From Cryptomeria japonica (Eukaryota > Streptophyta > Pinopsida > Cupressales > Cupressaceae), in assembly GCF_030272615.1 (NCBI RefSeq), contig NC_081408.1, forward strand, positions 405,367,389-405,431,388: DNA of 64,000 nucleotides. The letters run 5' to 3'. The notes below the pieces were generated by a model. The model was not told the origin of the DNA, made no database searches, and worked only from the letters and a program-made list of their open reading frames with translations. A program made the position numbers and the translations under genes. This document shows positions 10,669-22,590 of this stretch, piece by piece (the first letter of the stretch is position 1; each line of letters begins with the position of its first letter).

Positions 10669-11760
10669 GTGTGCTCTGTATCAACCTATTCTTCCTTAGA
10701 GTCACTTTGCTCACTACTTGCCCCCTTTTCCACATTCTTTTCTTCGTTGTATGAGACCACCTCAATGTAATGTATTGCCTTTACCTAGGCACTTATGTCT
10801 TGGTTCCATGGTTTCTTAGAAAAGGAATATAATTTATTTCTTCTCAATTCATTTTTGGCCTCATTTGACAAGCTTGGCTTCTTGGGCCACTCCTTTTGGA
10901 AAGTTCTTTTATCTTTCTTTGCTGGAGGGAACTTATATTAGGATTTGGCCTTTGGAGTAGAAAAGTCCATGTTTCTAGTGTTCTTAATTGCATCCTAAAG
11001 AATGAGAGGATCAAAGGCCTTAATCCTACCATGCAGATGTTTCGATAACCCCTCAATGAAGAGCACTATCAACCTCCTCTTTGATACATTTGGAACCATA
11101 AAAACAAGCCCCTGAAAATCTGGGGTGTATGCATCAATAGTATTATAGTACTACTCTGCTTCAGCTATGCGAACTCCAACTTCTTTTGTAAATCATTAGC
11201 CATCAAATGTGGGAATAGAGGGCTTAACCAACTTCTTTTGTAAATCATGCCTATTAGAGCCTTTGTCTCTCTTAGGCTTTGTAGAGACATATCAACATGG
11301 AACTCATCACCTAATGGCTCATACTCCTGTAAACAATCTATAAAACTTTCTTCTACGTTCTACTGGTTTCCCCTTGTTTTAACATCATTATGCAAGTAAT
11401 CATCAAGGGTATAGAAGTAGCCCCATTAGTAGCCCGGGAATGGTTGTTCACATTATTTTGTGTGACTAACTTTCCCATTGTCTCCCTAGTGCCATTGTTG
11501 CCTCCATTAGTCTGATTTGTGTTCATATGTTGCATCATTTGTGTTATTAGCTACAGTAGCTATTGTTGTGCTCTAGCAAAACCATTCAAAATTTGCATAG
11601 TACTGCCCTCATTGTTTTTACTTATATTGCCAATGTTTCCTGTAGCTCCTTCACCAAGCAAATCTGTAATAGAAACTTCCTCTTCAATTTCAGGCTGCTT
11701 TGGTAGATTGTTTGGCCTCCTAAAATAATATCTGTGAGAAACTCTTGGCTGCATAAGAAA
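10669..11760 (-). pseudogene. gag of element A
   Basis: Continuation of the minus-strand relic on the far side of element B. About 10760-10850 reads as a decayed nucleocapsid of the kind RRNKLYSF...PWNQD...IHYIEV, which matches the usual plant gypsy knuckle RRxKLCxxC...PGHRC...IHYIEV, with the Cys/His residues lost. The N-terminal part (about 11560-11754) contains Gln- and Asn-rich coiled sequence (RAQQ, then QMMQHMNTNQTNGG at about 11500-11540). Many stops and frameshifts. Together with 1-1050 it shows that one older element was cut between gag and protease. Confidence 0.75.
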
Positions 11761-11810
11761 TGTTTGCTAACAAAAAGTGGCTCAAATCCCCACAGGCTGG
11801 CAGCTACTCT

Positions 11811-11822
11811 GCTCCGATACCA
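11811..11822 (-). other. Primer binding site of element A, tRNA-Met type
   Basis: On the minus strand this reads TGGTATCGGAGC, one base off the initiator tRNA-Met consensus TGGTATCAGAGC. It sits one base inside a TATTACA end, which fixes the inner edge of the element A 5' LTR at 11824. Confidence 0.85.
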
Positions 11823-11823
11823 C

Positions 11824-12370
11824 TGTAATATACTGACCAAAGTTTTAAAGCCAATAATAGCAAGTTTTACCAGTTTTGGTGCTCCGGCATTTTGTCAAAT
11901 GGTTTGCAAGTCTGCTGTTCTGGTTTTTGTTTCAACTTGTATTGAGGAAATAGATATTCATTGTAACATCCCTTCCCAATCTTTATTGTAATTATAACAA
12001 CATTCAGACAAAATTTATTTCAGAGAAATACTCTAACAAAGAATTTTATATATATTCCTTTGTATTTCTAATACAAAATATTATGCTCAAAAACTTCAAA
12101 CTGCAAAAATGATATCAAATTAATTTCAATCTTTATATACCAAATTGTTGACCTTTTAAGATCACCTTTCCACAGTTAGGTTAGCTCCCAATCAGGAATA
12201 TTGAAGATGTTTAAATCTGTATGACAGCCATAACTCCTCCGCTATTTTCCCCTTGTGATAATATGACACCTTGTAAACCTTGGATGACAATCTTCAAAGG
12301 TTGCGATAGTCTTTGTAGAGCCCATAATAGGCTACAACAGGGTTTGAAAAGTCCAAAGGACTTTATTACA
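11824..12370 (-). repeat. Candidate 5' LTR of element A
   Basis: The inner edge at 11824 is set by the primer site. The outer edge is a guess. At 12364-12370 the plus strand reads TATTACA, so the minus strand would begin TGTAATA and end TATTACA, giving matching inverted ends and about 547 bp. The partner LTR lies outside the window, so the length cannot be checked here. Confidence 0.35.
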
Positions 12371-12540
12371 AGCATTGCATATCTTAATAATAAATAGTTC
12401 CCAATATAAGTATGGCCTCACCAAGGTCCCCCAAAAGTGTACGGCTGGGTAGAGATACTCAGTATCAATTAATGTTTGTGTTTTATCACCTTTTCCCCTT
12501 GCACACACTACATTATTATTTCTGTTTTTTCTTCCTCTGC

Positions 12541-12660
12541 ACACATTGCATATTATATCTTTTGAATTTTCACTAGTGCACACCACAATAATTTCTGTTC
12601 TTACTTCCCTTCCACACATTGCACTATATCTTTTGATTTTTCGCTAGTGCATACACCACA
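12541..12660. repeat. Imperfect short tandem repeat, about 73 bp
   Basis: The words ACACATTGCA, TATATCTTTTGA and CTAGTGCA...CACCACAATAA occur twice with an offset of about 73 bp (12541 and 12614). A weaker related copy (GCACACACTACATTATTATTTCTG) lies just upstream near 12500. Confidence 0.6.
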
Positions 12661-12675
12661 ATAACAAATTTATGT

Positions 12676-12964
12676 AAGAATTTATACCTGGAAAAACTGA
12701 TGTTGGCAGTTGCAAATAAATCCCTCGTTTCTCCGTCAAGCACAACTATGAAACCTGTGTGAATCCACCATAGATTTGACTAGGAAGAGTTCTTTTTATC
12801 TTTGAAGCCAAATGCAAATCACAAAAGAATTTATACCTGGAAAAACTGATGTTGGCAATTGCAAATAAATCCCTCGTTTCTCCGTCAAGCACAACTATGA
12901 AACCTGTGTGAATCCACCATAGATTTGACTAGGAAGAGTTCTTTTTATCTTTGAAGCCAAATGC
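12676..12964. repeat. 149-bp tandem duplication
   Basis: 12676-12824 is repeated from 12825 with an offset of 149 bp, matching to about 12964. I see a single difference (GGCAGTTGC versus GGCAATTGC). No coding content is recognisable. The near identity means a recent duplication or an assembly artefact. Confidence 0.9.
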
Positions 12965-15900
12965 CTCTAGGGTTTGAAGCTGAACTCATAGTCCAAACTT
13001 TGCAATAAGAGAAATAAAATGTCCAAGATGTTAAAATGAGCTTCTCCATTCCTCCTTTCTAACATCCTCGAGAACTTTTGAGAAGTTACAATTTTAAATT
13101 CATTGTTCTTAAAAATGACTTTATTCAATTTTTGTTGTTTACATAAGTCACTTCATAAAAATTAATTAAATGAGGTCATTCGCAACCTTAGCTTAAGGCA
13201 ACTTAATTTAATTAATTAAAATATTCCTTTTTTAATTCTTCGAATTAGCCTATGGCAACAAAATAGGCTAATTAAATGCTCTCAAATACCTAAGCTGAAA
13301 AAGGGAACATTATAGTAGTGCCTCTGCCACATTCTACACCCTTGCATCTCCTTGCATTTGCATTATATCCCAAAAATTACGTTGGGGAGATAGTTTATTT
13401 GATTAGGAGAAGTTGAACAACACCACATAGAAATAGTGAAGTTGTTGAAGGATACAAGAAAGCATTTTGAATAATCTTCATAGATCCAAAAGTGGAGGAT
13501 AAATGTTAGGAGTGACCCAGAGAAGCATAAATCCTCAAAAATCCCAATTTTTATGATTTTTAAAAAATATCCGGTCGAAATGATTTTTTCCCCAAAAAAT
13601 CCTGATTTAATCAGCTGCATCTTCAATGATATTTAAAGGTTTAAAATCATGAAAAAATGCAAAAAAACTGCCTGAGAAATGCATTTACTATCCACCAACC
13701 TATCACGATACCCTAAACACACAAAATCGCTATTTAATTGGGTTTTTTCATTGATTTTTAGCATAGAACTGAGTGCTAGCTGTGTGGTTCACCATATTTC
13801 AGCAGGTTGCTGAGGCAAATCCAGGTAGGCAACCTTGAATGGATATATATTCATAATAGATGTTAAGGACGTTAAAATAGAGACACTTTCTTTGGTATGC
13901 TTATACATTTGATGTTAAGGATATCAACATGGAATGGTTAAGAGATGTGTTGTTGTTTTCTCAATATTCCACACTACTTTCATTTACCGTAGGCTTGTGG
14001 TAATTCTTTTCATGTATATAAATCCAAAGACACAATTTAGTGGGAAATAGTAGACAACATCGCAAATACTAAGGCTTCTGTCTGAGTTTTTAAACATATC
14101 TGAACTTTAAAGAGTATTTGCCAAAGTAAATATAGATAGCCAGACCAAACTGAAATAAAACTCTATTGGCTTGATATCAACCTAAAGAGGTTTTTTTCTT
14201 GGAATTCTTGTGATCTTGACTATTCAAAAGGATTTTAACATTTCAGTTGTCAACAATAATACCAAGGTGGATGTTCAAATCATCAAAAATCATCAAGGTT
14301 AGGTTAGGACAAATTTCCTTTTCAGATGCTAACAAAGTCTGATAATTTGGAGCTTCAATTTGACACTGGCCATCAAGTTTAAGGACAAGTGGAATGGGTA
14401 GTGACAATTGTATAATCAAGTGGGAAGAGAAGAATTTACACAATAGTACATAGACTTTGTGGAATTGGAAGCAGAATGGTTCCTATCAGAAAGATAAAAT
14501 TCAGCTTATAGTGCTACAAAAAATGAATTGTAGCAATATTTTATATCGAAATGAACTTTGGCAATATTTATATGAAAATGAAGGATTGTTTTGGTTATAT
14601 TTAAATTCCTATATATTCTATAGGCTTAATGCTCCGTTAATTGGTGAAATTCACTGCTTAAATGCATGCCCTGCAATTGTTAGGGAACTACATTCCATTT
14701 AGGCTCGTCATATGTATGAAGGTACAGAAAGCCTGCAAGGAGTACAATAGCAGTACATGAATACTTTAGAGATATAGTGTAGCATTCCATGCATTTTTAA
14801 TAGGTATCAAGCAAACTAATACCTGCCTTGAGAGAAGTCATGCCCTAGTCTTGTGGGCTTATCTTAATCCCTCCTGAAGCAGGCCTCATATATTTTCTCT
14901 TTAACAATCCGGATAGATTTCAGTAGCAACTGTCCCATTGAAAAGGAATGTTCCTTGTGCTTTGATTTTTCATTGAAACTTGTACCTATAATCTCTCAAA
15001 TTCTCAACTCAAATTCCATCAATGTTTTTATCTCCATCATCCACTTATATGCAAAATCAAGGAAAATTTGTTTGAATAATAATAGCTAAAATTGTGGTTC
15101 AAATAGTAGTTCTCTTCTTTTGTACTAGCAGTTTTTTATTATCTAATGGAAAAATATTTAACACTCCCTTTATTGTTTTACAATTCTGCTAAAATAGTTA
15201 TCTATGAGAACATTTCAATATCATTTATGGTCTTTTGAGATGTGGTACTATGTTTCAAAAGCATTTTCTGTTACTCTAGTTGAGCTATTTGATTCAAAAC
15301 CTATTAAGTTGAACTTTGCAACTGCTTACTTTGTCATATAATTTCCCTTTCACACTCTTTACATAGTTCTCTTTCACGCTGATTTAGAAATTAGAAGTAC
15401 TATTAAATCACAAATATGAATCCATTAATTCCCGTTTTGTAATTTATTATGTTTGCTCAGCGAAGGAAAATTGTTTTTTCAATGACTTCCTTGAGCTTGA
15501 GGATTTTAAAATTTTGGAGGCCAACTTGGATAGTCATAAGGTTGAAGGACTTAGGAGAGGCTTTGAACTAGGACCTTCATCATCAGGACCTGCAACCCTC
15601 TAGCATAGCTCTATTTGTAGTAGCAAGTGTCATTGGCTACGTTTGACTTTTGGAACTTTGTACTTAGTTTATAGGTTGACTTTGTGCAAACTATATTGTA
15701 ATTGAAATTTTGTCAATTGTAACCGTCTAACTATCATTTATGTCTATGAAGTGTTCTTTGTGCAACGCAATGTAATCAGTGATATGAACATAAACAACAA
15801 AATCCTATTTTCAACAATTCATGGGTTTAACTCTCTATTTTATTTGCTTTTCTCTGTATCTCTATGCTATGGAAATGCCTTTATTTTTTTAAGAAAAGTA

Positions 15901-17311
15901 CTTAATGTCTTTTCTCTACAGTTTTTAACATTTTTTTTTAAATCCAATTTTTTCTGACTTTTACAAAAATCTTATACTTTTGGTTTGCCGATTTTTTTCT
16001 GAAACAATTTTTGCTGCTATCATTACATAGATAGATAAAATTTAAACCATATTTACTTAGAGATGGCAGACATGGATTCGGTTTGTGATGAGAATGACAT
16101 TGTTTCAAAACCCTTGTATGTGGTTACTCATAGATGGTTATATTTTCAATCAATCAATAAAAACTTTAGTGCACTTCAGATATCTTAGATTGTTATACTT
16201 CAATCTTAGCTCTCTTTAAACTTTGATTAGAAAATTTTCTGCTACAAAAGAACTCATAACTTCTCATGAAAGAAATAAAATAGTGCGAGCATTTTTTTAG
16301 TTCTTTTAGCTCTTGCATCAGTTATCTGTACTTGACGAGAAAACCAAAAGAACTAATGTTATGTATATGATGTATCTAGCATATCTTTATAGGAAGTTTC
16401 CCATACTTTTTCGACAACTTCAAAGAGATTTATAAAGATGTGAATATTTTTCCTCTGAGGTCGTCTTATTTTCCCATGTGTCTCCAAATGTGGAAATATG
16501 TTTTGAGATGGGAGATGAGCACCAGAGGTCATGGTACAAGTCTTTGGATAGCTATAGATGTGACCATTAAATGGTAATGGGGTGTTCCAGTTTGTTAGAT
16601 TTCATGAGAAACTTGATGTGGATGCAGTGGAATCCCATTGTGTGACATTAGCGTGCTTGGGTATTCTTATATTTAAAAATCATTACCTATAATGGCATTG
16701 CACTTACATCTCTGTAAAATGATGCAATCATTGACTGCTAGTTTTACTAGTCCTTAGAGTTTTGATTTAACTTTCTATTCCCCAAGCAAAACACATGACA
16801 TAATAGATATCATGTGTTATGTTTTCATAAAAAAATTCATACGAAAATAGACATAATGTTCAAATCAAAACTTCAGAAAATTGCTACATTAGTCAATAAA
16901 CTCGTGCTTCAAATGAAGGCATCAAAATTATGAAAGGTCGATCAAAATTGATAACATTAGTTGAGTAGAATTTGGGATGGCTCCTTGATCCTTTGGGTAC
17001 TTAACATATGCATGAATCTTTGCCTTTATTAATCATGGCAGACATTGTCATACATCTGAAGGGTGTGATACTTAGACTAACCCAAATTAGTTGCAGCCAT
17101 CAACATGGTAGCTATTTGTAACATTTATATTCATCATATTTATGTTTATTGTTTGGGCAAGACATGTTTAGTTGTCAAAACTCTTTCAAGCATTGGATTT
17201 GTAATAGTAGGTACTCATTGATGGTCCACTCCTCATTGATTGAAATATTTGATCCATTCCTGTTATACTCTTTTTCTATCAGAAGTTCTATATGCTGTTT
17301 TTTTTGGCTGA

Positions 17312-17722
<411 letters not shown>

Positions 17723-17809
17723 TTATTTTGGAGCATTATATGCAACACAGGAAATGCATATGGAGTGTCACTAGGATATGGTTCTGGTATTGCCAGTGGC
17801 TGGGATTGA
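17723..17809 (+). other. Remnant of a longer helicase C-terminal tail
   Basis: In the same frame as the exon, reading past the TGA at 17720 gives 28 codons ending YGSGIASGWD and a TGA at 17807-17809. An aromatic, glycine-rich tail closing with -WD is what I recall for plant DDX3-type helicases. A neighbouring frame just after the G7 run at 17709-17715 reads GDYFG, also tail-like. Two compensating indels, one in the G run, would explain this. Alternatively it is simply 3' UTR. Confidence 0.4.
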
Positions 17810-20291
17810 TACACTGTATCTTTGCATTTGACTTAGAACTGTCTATATGTTCAGCTGGAAAGGTTGTCTTTCTTTTTTGCCTCAATGCTGGTCTTGGGTA
17901 AGTTTGCAGTGTGAAAAATTCTTGTCCATCTGGCATATAACACTTCAAAAATGTCCAAACATGCAACTAATTAGTGTATAAATAAATATAAGATTTTGAT
18001 GCTAGTGGCTATCTAATGGTATCTGTAAACTAGAAATCACCTGGCAATTTACTGGGAGTGAATATGTAATTTGATAGACATTCCTGGAGGTAGCACCATC
18101 TGTATCAAATACATGAGCCACTCATTCTTGTGGATAGGGATTTATTTATTACTCCATGCATGAAATCACTGAGATAAAATGCAAAATTTCAAATGTACAT
18201 GACCATATGATTCATTTTTTGTATATTGCCTTCCCAATTTCTTGGAAGGGCAACTGAAGAGAAAATTTATAATTATTGATTGGTGGAAAATTGTAAATGA
18301 GTTTTTCTTCCAGCCAGTTTCATAAGAGTCCCTACTTTTGTCCTGGTATTAATTCCCCATTATTTTGAATAATGTTTGGAATGATGTTCAAGAATAAACA
18401 TTGGAAACCTGTAGATACTGGTGAGGGATTCTGGTTTAAATGGGGATGGATGCGTTGAATTTAAATTTGCAAAGTCTTGACTCTTCTCAGCTGTGTTATG
18501 TTATTTTTAGTAGACCTAACCACTATAGTACTAGGAAAAATTATAATGTTGAGTGGAATACAGATGATGAGTTAGTAATGCACATTCTACTGTTGTTTTT
18601 CCCCTAGTAAATCATGTAAATTAGTTGTTGGCAAATGCCATCGAGCAGTATATGCAAAATTCAGGTATATCATGTAGCCTAAGGCTTCAGGTGTGAAAAT
18701 GAAGACATGCAGGAAATTGTTGACAGCTTAATGGAATGTATACTAAAATATACACCACAATGTATTGAGCAGGTATGCGATGGAGGAGAGGCAGCAATTA
18801 ACTGCAGACGAAATCATATTAAGAAAGGTCAACATAAGTCTCCTTGTTATTTTGTGATTAAAGGTGATGTACCAAAGGCATCAATCAATGTATACAAAGT
18901 ATATTAAGAAATATTAGCGAAGTGTACTTGTCAATTTGTGATCCAAGGTCCCCAACTTTACCATCAAAGGCCCAGAGTCAGCATTAATGACTCTGCTTAG
19001 AAAATAATAGGGCTTAATCGCTTTTAGTTCTAATAATCTTGGACTGAAGAACACCTTAAAAGCACATGCATGGGGTAACACTATTGCATGACACAAATGA
19101 CATCCTTTTGTAAATCTAGGTGGCTGTTTAGAATACATGTTTACCAAATGCCAAGTAAAAAACATTGATTTTTATTCTCCTGGATCCTTCATTTCTAGCA
19201 CTGGTATTTTATGTAAATCTCAGCTATATTATCACAGAATGTTTGAATTATTAATTACTTTTTGTCCTTTGCTACATGATTCTTTGGAATCCTCTGTTCC
19301 TGTTCTGTCTTGATAATGGCATGCTATAATGAAGAGAGAGTTGATCTTATAAGATCAAATAACCCAAAAATGTTATGACCAGATCATCCGGAACTTTAAA
19401 TGCTATGAATACAGAGAACTTAATCCAATCAAACACTGCGCAGTGACATGCAACAGGTAAGTGGATATGGTCATTTATAAACATAATGTCATGTCAGCCT
19501 ATCAAATAGCAAGGGCTAATAAATCCAAGTTTTTTTCAATCTGGTTTGCATTCTCAGTAGATTAAATTTTGTTACAGTTCAGGGTTGTGTTAGTAAATTT
19601 GTTATTTGATACATCCATCGTGGAACACTTAGGGTTTAATCCTTGCATTCATTTCAATCTGAATCTGGAACACATAGGGCTTAATATCCTTGTACTCATT
19701 CAGTCTCAAATTAAATCCTCCTTCAGCCACCAGGTCTAATAAGTATAATAATGAAAAACAAAATTTCCTCGTAATGTTAAATATGTCAATTCACATTATA
19801 TCAGTGAAAGCCAAAATTTCTGTCATTCAAGATCTCAAGCCCCGTTACAAAATATAATTCTTGATTGTGAATATTGGTTCAAGCAAAGATATCTATTCCG
19901 AAGGCAGTCGAGTTCATTGTCAAAATACATGATTCATTTCAAGGTTTAAATTGTAAAATTTATATGCATTTGTATAGTGTATCAAATTTAATTTGGACTG
20001 GCTTTTGAGGTTGCACTCTTCAGGAAAATAGTTTTAGGAAGTTGTCAATAACTATAATGGATCTGTTTTATAGTTTTATCCATAGTTATAATAGTCTAAG
20101 TTTTGCATAAATCCAAGATTAGGATAATATGTCCAAGTCTCCAAAAATAGTTTCTTTCAAGTAGCTAGCCTATTATTAAGTTGAGCAGATTTTGTTTTAT
20201 CACAAAAAAATATGATAGTGGTTGTGCAAAATGAAAGAAATTGAGGATGGTGATTCCTACTTGAATTATATAACTGAACTTTTCTTCATGA
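17810..20291. other. AT-rich stretch without recognisable genes
   Basis: The first few hundred bases are probably helicase 3' UTR and flank. The rest shows only short chance reading frames (for example 66 codons at 18707-18907) with no family resemblance I can name. No repeats of note were seen. Confidence 0.5.
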
Positions 20292-20296
20292 CTATC

Positions 20297-20602
20297 TTGT
20301 TAAACAATGAGAGCAGATAAAATGAATTCGAAATAGAATTAAAGAATCAGAAAATAAACAAGACACATTACACTAGATTTATAGTGGTTCACCAATATGG
20401 TTACATTCACTTTCAAGCAGGGGAAAATTCTTATTAATATCACTGTTATTGATGTTTAATTTCAACAACATATATATATGGATGCATATTATGTTACCCA
20501 CTTAAATTGGAAAATCTCCCAAGAAGAAATGAAGAGACAACTGGGAGAGGGAAAGGACAAAGAAGCTTGATGGTCCAAGATCGCTGAACTTCACACCCAA
20601 CA
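20297..20602 (-). repeat. 3' LTR of the gene-capturing copia element
   Basis: 306 bp. Direct repeat of 23497-23780, sharing words such as AAAGAATCAGAAAATAAAC, GTTCACCAATATG and GATGGTCCAA. Ends are TG/CA. It is longer than the 5' copy because of small indels, with many substitutions. Flanked on the low side by TATCT. Confidence 0.88.
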
Positions 20603-20612
20603 ATCTCCCAAC
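20603..20612 (-). other. Polypurine tract of the gene-capturing element
   Basis: On the minus strand the sequence TTGGGAGAT directly precedes the TGTTGGG start of the 3' LTR. This is the G-rich-GAGAT-TGTTGG pattern usual for plant copia elements. Confidence 0.8.
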
Positions 20613-20882
20613 TGAAGTCGAACCCATACAGTCACGGATTATATCCACAGTGTTTCCTCTTTTAATGTCACATTTTAACTAGGTCTGGAGAGGCTTTGCA
20701 AGAGTTACTCCAAATTCTATTCAAGAACACTCCGAATGAGTCTTTTCCAAGCTATTTCGGTTTCAACAAAACCTAGCAGCTAAGCATCTTCTGCTTCAAA
20801 TCTCAATTTTTTTTTGAGAATTGTCTACATTGCTTTCTGACACAAGATTAACTCTACATCTTTTAATATCAACTTTGTAATG
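20613..20882 (-). other. Unassigned segment before the purine tract
   Basis: Lies between the captured coding fragments and the purine tract. I see no reading frame or recognisable source. It may be the 3' end of the original element or the untranslated end of a captured transcript. Confidence 0.4.
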
Positions 20883-21017
20883 TTAATTATTTTCGTCCAA
20901 CTTATCAAAACTCTCTTGTAAACTGACCCAAACATTAATTTTCATGACATTCTTTATCTGATCAACATTTAGACTTGTTTCCTCAGATCTCTTGACTTTT
21001 GCAGACCTGAGAATCCA
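20883..21017 (-). pseudogene. Unassigned coding-like piece after the RPS4 fragment
   Basis: An open frame continues in phase from the RPS4 fragment for 44 codons, ending FDKLDENN and a stop at 20883. Residues such as [17 protein letters not shown] and [16 protein letters not shown] do not match S4, which should continue with a conserved KOW-type segment. It could be a fifth captured gene fragment or non-coding sequence read by chance; I cannot assign it. Confidence 0.4.
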
Positions 21018-21204
21018 CTGAACATTGCAAAGTTTATACTTACCTTCCTCGTCCTTGATTGAATGCAGGTAGAAATGACCTTTAGCATCATAGAGAAGCC
21101 TAAAGTTCTCATTGGTCTTTGCAATAGACACAACATACCATGAATCCTACAGGGTAGCACTTATCAATTTTGACTTTTCCATCAACAATAGTGAGTCGTT
21201 GCAT
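21018..21204 (-). pseudogene. RPS4: Captured fragment of cytosolic 40S ribosomal protein S4
   Basis: On the minus strand the fragment starts at [18 protein letters not shown], matching the plant S4 region that runs from the conserved MQRH..VDGKVRTD. After one extra T near GFM it continues in the next frame as [20 protein letters not shown] and [16 protein letters not shown]. This is a contiguous internal piece of about 60 residues, with no intron visible. S4 is a small-subunit RNA-binding protein; this piece has no start or stop of its own and is a passenger. It is joined directly, without a linker, to the glutamate synthase fragment. Confidence 0.88.
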
Positions 21205-21587
21205 TACAATAAAGTTGACACCTTCCTCTTTTATTAGATCAACACAATGCTCCACAATATCAATCTTGTCTGTCTTCATATTAGGCACCCCATACTTCAT
21301 TAGACGTCCAATTTGATCTGCCTGTTCATATACAGTAACGTAGTGCCCTCATTTATTGAGTTGGGCAGTTGCAGCCAGACCAGCTGGCCCACTTCCAACT
21401 ACAACTACTTTTATTCCTGTATGTTTCACAGGTGGATGAGGAATCATTCATCCTTCTTGAAAAACTTTATTAATGATGGAACATTCAATACTTTTAATGG
21501 ATATAAGATTTTCAATAATTTCCAGTACACATGCACCTTCACAGGGTCAGGGCATACATGCCTTGTGAACTCAAGAAAATTGTTTGG
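21205..21587 (-). pseudogene. Captured fragment of NADH-dependent glutamate synthase (GOGAT)
   Basis: The minus strand encodes, in order, [14 protein letters not shown], (after a one-base loss) [20 protein letters not shown], the dinucleotide-binding motif [13 protein letters not shown] with [25 protein letters not shown], and then EEGVNFIV at the junction. This is the start of the small-subunit-like NADH/FAD part of plant GLT1, about 125 residues. The real enzyme makes glutamate from glutamine and 2-oxoglutarate in plastids. Two in-frame stops (after EG near 21450 and after LNK) fit TGG changed to TGA. The piece is contiguous, which suggests a spliced source. It is flanked by APC8-like sequence upstream and S4 downstream. 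Confidence 0.9.
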
Positions 21588-21704
21588 GATACTCATATCT
21601 ATACATAAAGCCTGTAGTTCAAGCCAAACACTCTAGTTCCATGGATAAGCATCAACAGATTTTACAAGAACATCACGAGCTGATTTATCCTTCGTACACA
21701 ATTC
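21588..21704 (-). pseudogene. Captured fragment resembling APC8/CDC23 of the anaphase-promoting complex
   Basis: The minus strand reads KDKSARDVLVKSVDAYPWN, a stop in place of the next Trp, then SVWLELQALCIDMSI, before the GOGAT sequence begins. Plant APC8 has a TPR-region stretch of this type (VLVESVN..PWNWSAWLELQSLC). The piece is about 38 residues. APC8 is a scaffold TPR subunit of the cell-cycle ubiquitin ligase. The assignment rests on memory of this signature and should be checked by search. The element orientation is the same as for the other captured pieces. Confidence 0.65.
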
Positions 21705-22244
21705 TAACAATATCTACTTCCACTGTAAGGGGTTGCATTCGGTATAGACAAACTTTTCTTCCCTGCACCCTAGTCATCCACATCATCTATCCTTGTGGCA
21801 GCGTAATTTCGCCTCATCATCTATCCTTGTGGCAGCGTAATTTCGCCTAGATGGAGGGTTTGAGGGCTTCTTGGATGCACTCCAATCATCAAAGCCATCA
21901 ACCTATGATGCCACATGATTAGACCTCGGTGGGGCCAAAGGGGTCAATTTCTTAGAAACTGCCCAATCGTTCACCTCATCGGCTCGTGAGGGAATGTCCA
22001 CCTCATCACTACAGATGGGTGGTTGACGATAATCATCATTCTCATCAAAAGGTCTCTTGGTCGAATCCCATTGTCCCCTACTGCCAGCGGTACTTCTATT
22101 TGGAAGCCCCACCTCAATGCTCCCACTCATTGATACAAATCTTCTCGCTCTCAGATTGCTCCAAAGCCCTCTTTTGAGTCACCAAGGCGTCACACAATGA
22201 TAGAGATTGCATAGGCAATGAAAGAATCGGCATGGGATGAACAA
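21705..22244 (-). pseudogene. Captured fragment resembling plant eIF4B
   Basis: The minus strand carries three spaced repeats of the plant eIF4B type: SRADEVNDWAVSKK (about 21960), VDGFDDWSASKKPSNPP (about 21870) and IDDVDDxGAGKKSLS (about 21765, stop in place of Trp). Upstream lies a Ser/Arg-rich stretch and a segment with MQSLSLCDALV, which may correspond to the TLSLAEF motif of eIF4B. Two frames are used, and a 34-bp tandem duplication (21781-21848) shifts the frame inside. eIF4B helps eIF4A unwind mRNA during initiation. This piece begins right after the copia pre-integrase start at about 22245. Good but not certain assignment. Confidence 0.6.
21781..21848. repeat. 34-bp tandem duplication inside the eIF4B-like fragment
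   Basis: The unit starting CATCATCTATCC and ending TTTCGCCT occurs twice in a row (21781-21814 and 21815-21848) with no difference. Because 34 is not a multiple of three it breaks the frame. It is younger than the capture. Confidence 0.93.
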
Positions 22245-22590
22245 CTCCCACTTTAGTGTGACTCTTTACTACATACAAGGTGCCAAATTTGTTACCCCGA
22301 GCAATTACCAAAGCCCCTTTTGTTACTTTCTATCTATTGGATTCAAAAGTGACTTCACAACCTTGAGAATCTAGTTGTCTAGCTGAAATCAAATTTTGTT
22401 TGAGTTGGGGAACATATCTAACATCCTATAGCAACAAACTATTTCCCTTTTTTAGTTTTAGCAAAATATCCCCTTTGCCATTAACATCACAATATTTTTT
22501 ATTTCTAAGAAAAACCTTACTGAAGTCACCGGTTTGTAGATTTTCGGAACACTCCTTGCACAAAGTGGCATGAAACGATGCTCCAGAATC
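22245..22590 (-). pseudogene. copia protease and start of pre-integrase region
   Basis: The minus strand encodes a retropepsin active site DSGASFHAT (about 22575), then CDVNGKGDILLKLKKGN, DVRYVPQLKQNLISARQLD and finally KVTKGALVIARGNKFGTLYV at about 22255-22315. The latter is the classical copia pre-integrase start, which normally leads to the integrase zinc finger. Here it stops at about 22245 and host-derived sequence follows, so the capture breakpoint lies there. At least one stop interrupts the frame. Confidence 0.85.

Noticed and set aside
11962-11990. TGTAACATCCC word as a plus-strand LTR start
   Set aside because: It lies inside the region assigned to the element A LTR on the opposite strand, and no matching second copy or primer site is near.
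18707-18907. 66-codon plus-strand frame as a small gene
   Set aside because: No motif, atypical composition, no promoter or splice context to support it.
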